A stretch of DNA of 14,368 bases from Microcaldota archaeon (GTDB lineage Archaea; Micrarchaeota; Micrarchaeia; Norongarragalinales; UBA8480), in assembly GCA_030697615.1 (NCBI GenBank), contig JAUYPK010000082.1:1-14368 (forward strand), read 5' to 3'. The notes under the pieces were generated by a model, which was not told where the DNA came from, searched no databases, and saw only the letters and a list, made by a program, of their open reading frames with translations. Shown here one piece after another: positions 11,679-14,368 of the stretch. Position 1 is the stretch's first letter. Every line of letters begins with the position of its first letter. The position numbers and the translations under genes were made by a program.

Positions 11679-12971
11679 ATGTCACTCTTGTTTTCCAATT
11701 GCAAGCTCTTCACTCACCTAGGCCGCGTCAACGGCGACGTTTTAGTTGGGGAAGATGGAAAAATTGCAAAGATTGGCCACAATTTAGCCAGCGACGAAAC
11801 AATAAATTTGCACGGCAAACTGCTGCTTCCTGGCTTGATTGATCCGCACGTTCACTTGCGCGATCCTGGGCAAACGTACAAAGAGGATTTTTACACTGGC
11901 ACATGCGCAGCACTGGCAGGCGGCGTTACAACAATTCTAGACATGCCTAACAATTCGCCGCCAATAATTTCTCAACAGCGGCTCAATGAAAAAAATTCAG
12001 TTGCGAAAACCAAAGCGGTTTGCGACTACGGGTTTCACATTGGTGCAACTGATTCAAACGCACTTGAAGCGCAAAATTCAAATGCGGTTGCGATGAAACT
12101 CTACATGGGTTCAACAACCGGTGACTTGCTTGTTGAAAATGAAAATAGTTTACAAAATATCTTTTCAACTTTTAAACGCACTATCGTGGTTCATGCAGAG
12201 GATAACAAGTGCATCAAAGAAGCAAGTGTAGCTGTTTATCACGCGGCTGAAAACCACAACAAAATGCGGCCGCCATTGTGCGCTGAAATTTCACTGAAAA
12301 AAGCGATTGACTTAACGAAGAAACACTCTGCAAAGCTGCACGTGGCGCACATGTCCACTGGCGGGGAAGTGGAACTAGTAAAGCAGGCGAAGAAAAGCGG
12401 CTTGCGCGTTTCGTGTGAAGTTACGCCGCAGCACTTATTCTTAACAGAAGAAGCAACGCGAGAAAAGGGAAACTTTGCAAGGCTCAACCCGCCACTGCGC
12501 AGCAAAAGCGACCAGCAAGCGCTTTGGGCTAACCTCTCAAGCGTCGATTGCATTGCAACTGACCATGCACCGCATACAATTGAAGAAAAGCAAAAGCCGT
12601 ACGACGAAGCGCCAAGCGGATTACCTGGATTAGAAACAACGCTTCCGCTGTTGCTTGATGCTTTTAGCAGAAAAAGAATTTCGCTTGAGGAAATTGTTCG
12701 CTTAACTTCGTTTGGTACATCGCAAGTTTTTGGTTTGGTTGGCAAAGCCCAGCTTGCGGTTGGTTTCGACGCTGACTTCGTAGTTGTAGATTTAGAAAAA
12801 GAAACGCGTGTTGAAAATGGTGATTTGTGGACTAAGTGCAACTGGTCGCCGTTTGACGGCATGAAATTAAAAGGGCAGGTTGTCCAAACTTTTCTTAGAG
12901 GAAATGAAGTTTTTGACGGCGAGAACATCTGCGTAAAGCAAGGAAGTGGGAAGAATGTCAACTGGAAATAA
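11679..12971 (+). CDS. pyrC: Dihydroorotase
   Basis: Third step of de novo pyrimidine synthesis: reversible cyclisation of N-carbamoyl-aspartate to dihydroorotate. It is an amidohydrolase with the metal ligands in order: D55-P-H57-V-H59-L-R61 (binuclear zinc and substrate Arg), K140 in AMKLYMGSTTGD (the likely carboxylated lysine bridging the metals), H172 in VVHAED, H224 in HVAHMSTGG, and D295 in ATDHAPH. The end has VGFDADFVVVDL, the amidohydrolase small beta domain. Length 430 is normal. The KxYMGxTTGD form is that of archaeal-type dihydroorotases rather than the bacterial type with Asp at this point. It is the first gene of a pyrC-pyrD-pyrE operon and overlaps pyrD by 17 bases. Confidence 0.96.
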   Translation: MSLLFSNCKLFTHLGRVNGDVLVGEDGKIAKIGHNLASDETINLHGKLLLPGLIDPHVHLRDPGQTYKEDFYTGTCAALAGGVTTILDMPNNSPPIISQQRLNEKNSVAKTKAVCDYGFHIGATDSNALEAQNSNAVAMKLYMGSTTGDLLVENENSLQNIFSTFKRTIVVHAEDNKCIKEASVAVYHAAENHNKMRPPLCAEISLKKAIDLTKKHSAKLHVAHMSTGGEVELVKQAKKSGLRVSCEVTPQHLFLTEEATREKGNFARLNPPLRSKSDQQALWANLSSVDCIATDHAPHTIEEKQKPYDEAPSGLPGLETTLPLLLDAFSRKRISLEEIVRLTSFGTSQVFGLVGKAQLAVGFDADFVVVDLEKETRVENGDLWTKCNWSPFDGMKLKGQVVQTFLRGNEVFDGENICVKQGSGKNVNWK

Positions 12972-13905
12972 CTTTTGTGGAATAAATTTTCAACCCGCTA
13001 TTTTCAACGCAAGTGGAGCATGGTGTGCGAGTGAAACTGAACTTCGTGACTTGGGCAAAAGTAGCGCAGGCGCAATTTTGATAAAGTCCACTACGCTTGA
13101 ACCCAGGAGTGGAAATGACAAGCCGCGCTTTTTTACAAACGAATTTGGTTCATTGAACTCAATGGGTCTCCCGAACCTCGGGCCGCAGAAGTACAAAGAA
13201 ATCCTTCCAACATTGCGGCAGTACAAAAAGCCAATAATTGCCAGCATTGCAGGTATGTCGCCGGACCACTTTGTCCCAATTTCCCAACACTATTTAGACG
13301 CTGGCGTAGACGCGTTGGAAGTTAATTTATCGTGTCCTAATTTGGTTGGCAAGCCGCAGATCGCTTTTGACTTTGAAAAAAGCCGCAACATTTTACAAGA
13401 CGTGAAAAACATCGCTGGCAAAACTCCAGTTGGCGTTAAGCTCCCGCCGTATCCTGACCCGATTTTTAACATTCAAATGGCACACATAATCCGCGAGCTC
13501 AAAATAGACTTTGTAACTGTGATAAACAGCGTGCCACACTGTGCTTTCATCGACAGCGAAAAAGAAGAGTTTGTAATTAAAAATAAGTTCGGCGGACTTG
13601 GCGGGAAATACGTGAAGCCAGTTGCACTTGGACAAGTCAGGCGGTTCTACGAGTTATTGGAAGGCAAAGTGCCAATCATCGGCTGCGGCGGAATTGAAAC
13701 TGGAAAGGACATTGTTGAGCACTTCCTCGCCGGCGCATCGACAGTGCAAGTTGGCACACAGTTGATGAAAGAAGGACCGCAAGTTTTTGCAAGGTTGGAA
13801 AAAGAATTCAGCGAAGAGCTAGAAAAGAAAAACTGCACAGCAAAAGATTTAGTCGGTCGCGCGAAGCCGCGTGAAAAACAGCTGGGTGAAATGCTTGACT
13901 ACTGA
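12955..13905 (+). CDS. pyrD: Dihydroorotate dehydrogenase, class 1A type
   Basis: Fourth step of the pathway: oxidation of dihydroorotate to orotate with FMN. An alpha/beta barrel with FNASGAWC near 17-24, IKSTTLEPRSGNDKPR at 43-58 (FMN-contacting Lys44), NSMGLPNLG at 68-76, the active-site loop NLSCPNLVGKPQIAFDFE at 124-141 with catalytic Cys127, GVKLPPYPD (K162), and the phosphate-binding GCGGIETGKD and GASTVQVGTQL. TTLEPR, SCPNxxGKPQxAxDFE and VKLPPYxD are hallmarks of Lactococcus PyrDA-like class 1A enzymes, soluble homodimers that use fumarate. No pyrK is present here. ATG 12955 is preferred; an in-frame GTG at 12946 would add only MGR. Length 316 suits class 1A. Confidence 0.95.
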   Translation: MSTGNNFCGINFQPAIFNASGAWCASETELRDLGKSSAGAILIKSTTLEPRSGNDKPRFFTNEFGSLNSMGLPNLGPQKYKEILPTLRQYKKPIIASIAGMSPDHFVPISQHYLDAGVDALEVNLSCPNLVGKPQIAFDFEKSRNILQDVKNIAGKTPVGVKLPPYPDPIFNIQMAHIIRELKIDFVTVINSVPHCAFIDSEKEEFVIKNKFGGLGGKYVKPVALGQVRRFYELLEGKVPIIGCGGIETGKDIVEHFLAGASTVQVGTQLMKEGPQVFARLEKEFSEELEKKNCTAKDLVGRAKPREKQLGEMLDY

Positions 13906-14368
13906 ACCTTTTTTCAACCAAAATAATTTCAACGACTTTGTTATTTCAAGCGGAGCTGTTGGCTTCTTCGAACAACCAATCAAGCTCAATTCCGGCAGGA
14001 TGAGCAACTGGTACGTTAACTACCGCAAAATTGCAAGCGACGTGTACCTCATGGATAAGCTAAGTGATTTTGTAATTGAATTTGTCAAAGAAAAACAAAT
14101 CGCTGTGGATTGCTTTTACGGTGTGCCAGAAGGCGCAACAAAACTTGCAGTGCTAACGCAGTTCAAGTGGGCGAAAATGCAAAGCGACTATTCAGCTGGA
14201 AAATATGTTTTGTCAATGGGCCGCGGCAAGCCAAAAGACCACGGTGCTCCAGAAGACAAGTACTTCGTTGGAATTCCCAGCGGAAAAACAATCCTCTTGG
14301 AAGACGTAACTACTACTGGCAAAGCTGTTCTTGAAACAATCGACAAGCTAAAAGAGGCGAATGTTGAA
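13895..14368 (+). CDS. pyrE: Orotate phosphoribosyltransferase, 3' end outside the window
   Basis: Fifth step: transfer of phosphoribose from PRPP to orotate, giving OMP. The frame is open from a TTG at 13895 to the window edge (158 codons seen). TTG is supported by GGGTGAA (13884-13890), about 5 bases upstream, and no ATG lies near; the overlap with pyrD is 11 bases. Early residues FVISSGAVGFFEQPIKLNSGRMSNWYVNYRK match the OPRT N-terminal region (F-x-L-x-S-G-x-x-S-x-x-Y). The PRPP-binding motif is ILLEDVTTTGKAV, near residues 136-148. Between them, GVPEGATKLAVLTQFKWAK and LSMGRGKPKDHGAPEDKYFVG are atypical compared with standard PyrE (GGIPLA and VRKxxKxHG), pointing to a divergent OPRT subgroup. 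Confidence 0.92.
   Translation, partial: MTTEPFFNQNNFNDFVISSGAVGFFEQPIKLNSGRMSNWYVNYRKIASDVYLMDKLSDFVIEFVKEKQIAVDCFYGVPEGATKLAVLTQFKWAKMQSDYSAGKYVLSMGRGKPKDHGAPEDKYFVGIPSGKTILLEDVTTTGKAVLETIDKLKEANVE

Noticed and set aside
12239..12961. A 240-codon open frame on the minus strand opposite pyrC
   Set aside because: pyrC has every catalytic motif on the plus strand. The antisense frame is Ser/Cys/Phe-rich with no recognisable domain, as expected from codon bias.
14110..14334. 74-codon Arg-rich frame near the right edge
   Set aside because: It is a shifted frame of pyrE, whose PRPP motif lies in the other frame.

Overview
The window is archaeal. It carries proteasome alpha, an SBDS homologue, exosome subunits Rrp4/Rrp41/Rrp42, protein RNase P subunits, eL15, eL43 and a SAMP-type ubiquitin-like protein. 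TATA-like boxes lie 25-35 bp upstream of genes, Shine-Dalgarno (SD) motifs are of the GGTGA type, and three tRNA genes contain archaeal-style introns. Compact genes, ATGA overlaps and shortened versions of eL15 and Rpp30 suggest a small-genome archaeon, possibly of the DPANN group. That placement is inference: no 16S or other marker is present to settle it.

Layout. (1) 1-401, minus strand: a 66-residue SAMP-like modifier ending in Gly-Gly, followed by a partial unknown gene that runs off the left edge. (2) 506-2278: eL15 (C-terminally short), rnp3 (Rpp30), an ITPase/RdgB-family gene and rnp2 (Pop5), each overlapping the next by ATGA. (3) 2507-7289: psmA, SBDS, rrp4, rrp41, rrp42, rpl37ae and an unrecognised basic protein. 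This is the archaeal exosome-proteasome superoperon. The usual downstream rpoP and Brix/Imp4 genes are not recognisable; the unknown protein sits there instead. (4) 7336-11579: an accessory stretch with a two-helix membrane protein, tRNA-Pro, asnB, a minus-strand type I membrane protein with a coiled-coil ectodomain, tRNA-Tyr, a 132-residue unknown protein and tRNA-Asp. (5) 11679 to the right edge: pyrC-pyrD-pyrE, an overlapping pyrimidine operon cut by the window end.

Functionally, regions 2-3 join tRNA 5' maturation (RNase P), RNA 3' decay and polyadenylation (exosome), ribosome maturation (SBDS, ribosomal proteins) and protein degradation (proteasome). Region 5 converts carbamoyl-aspartate through dihydroorotate and orotate to OMP. 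Its PyrD carries the class 1A (PyrDA-like) signature, which is unexpected in an archaeon and would not need a PyrK partner.

The most unusual material is in the tRNAs. All three have introns. The tRNA-Pro intron (37/38, good bulge-helix-bulge) and the tRNA-Asp intron (in the T-loop, 59/60, with a perfect 4-bp central helix) are nearly the same length and share sequence, as if one intron spread between tRNAs. The tRNA-Tyr intron contains a hairpin whose strands copy the anticodon stem, and a 3' tail that looks like the handle of a CRISPR repeat.
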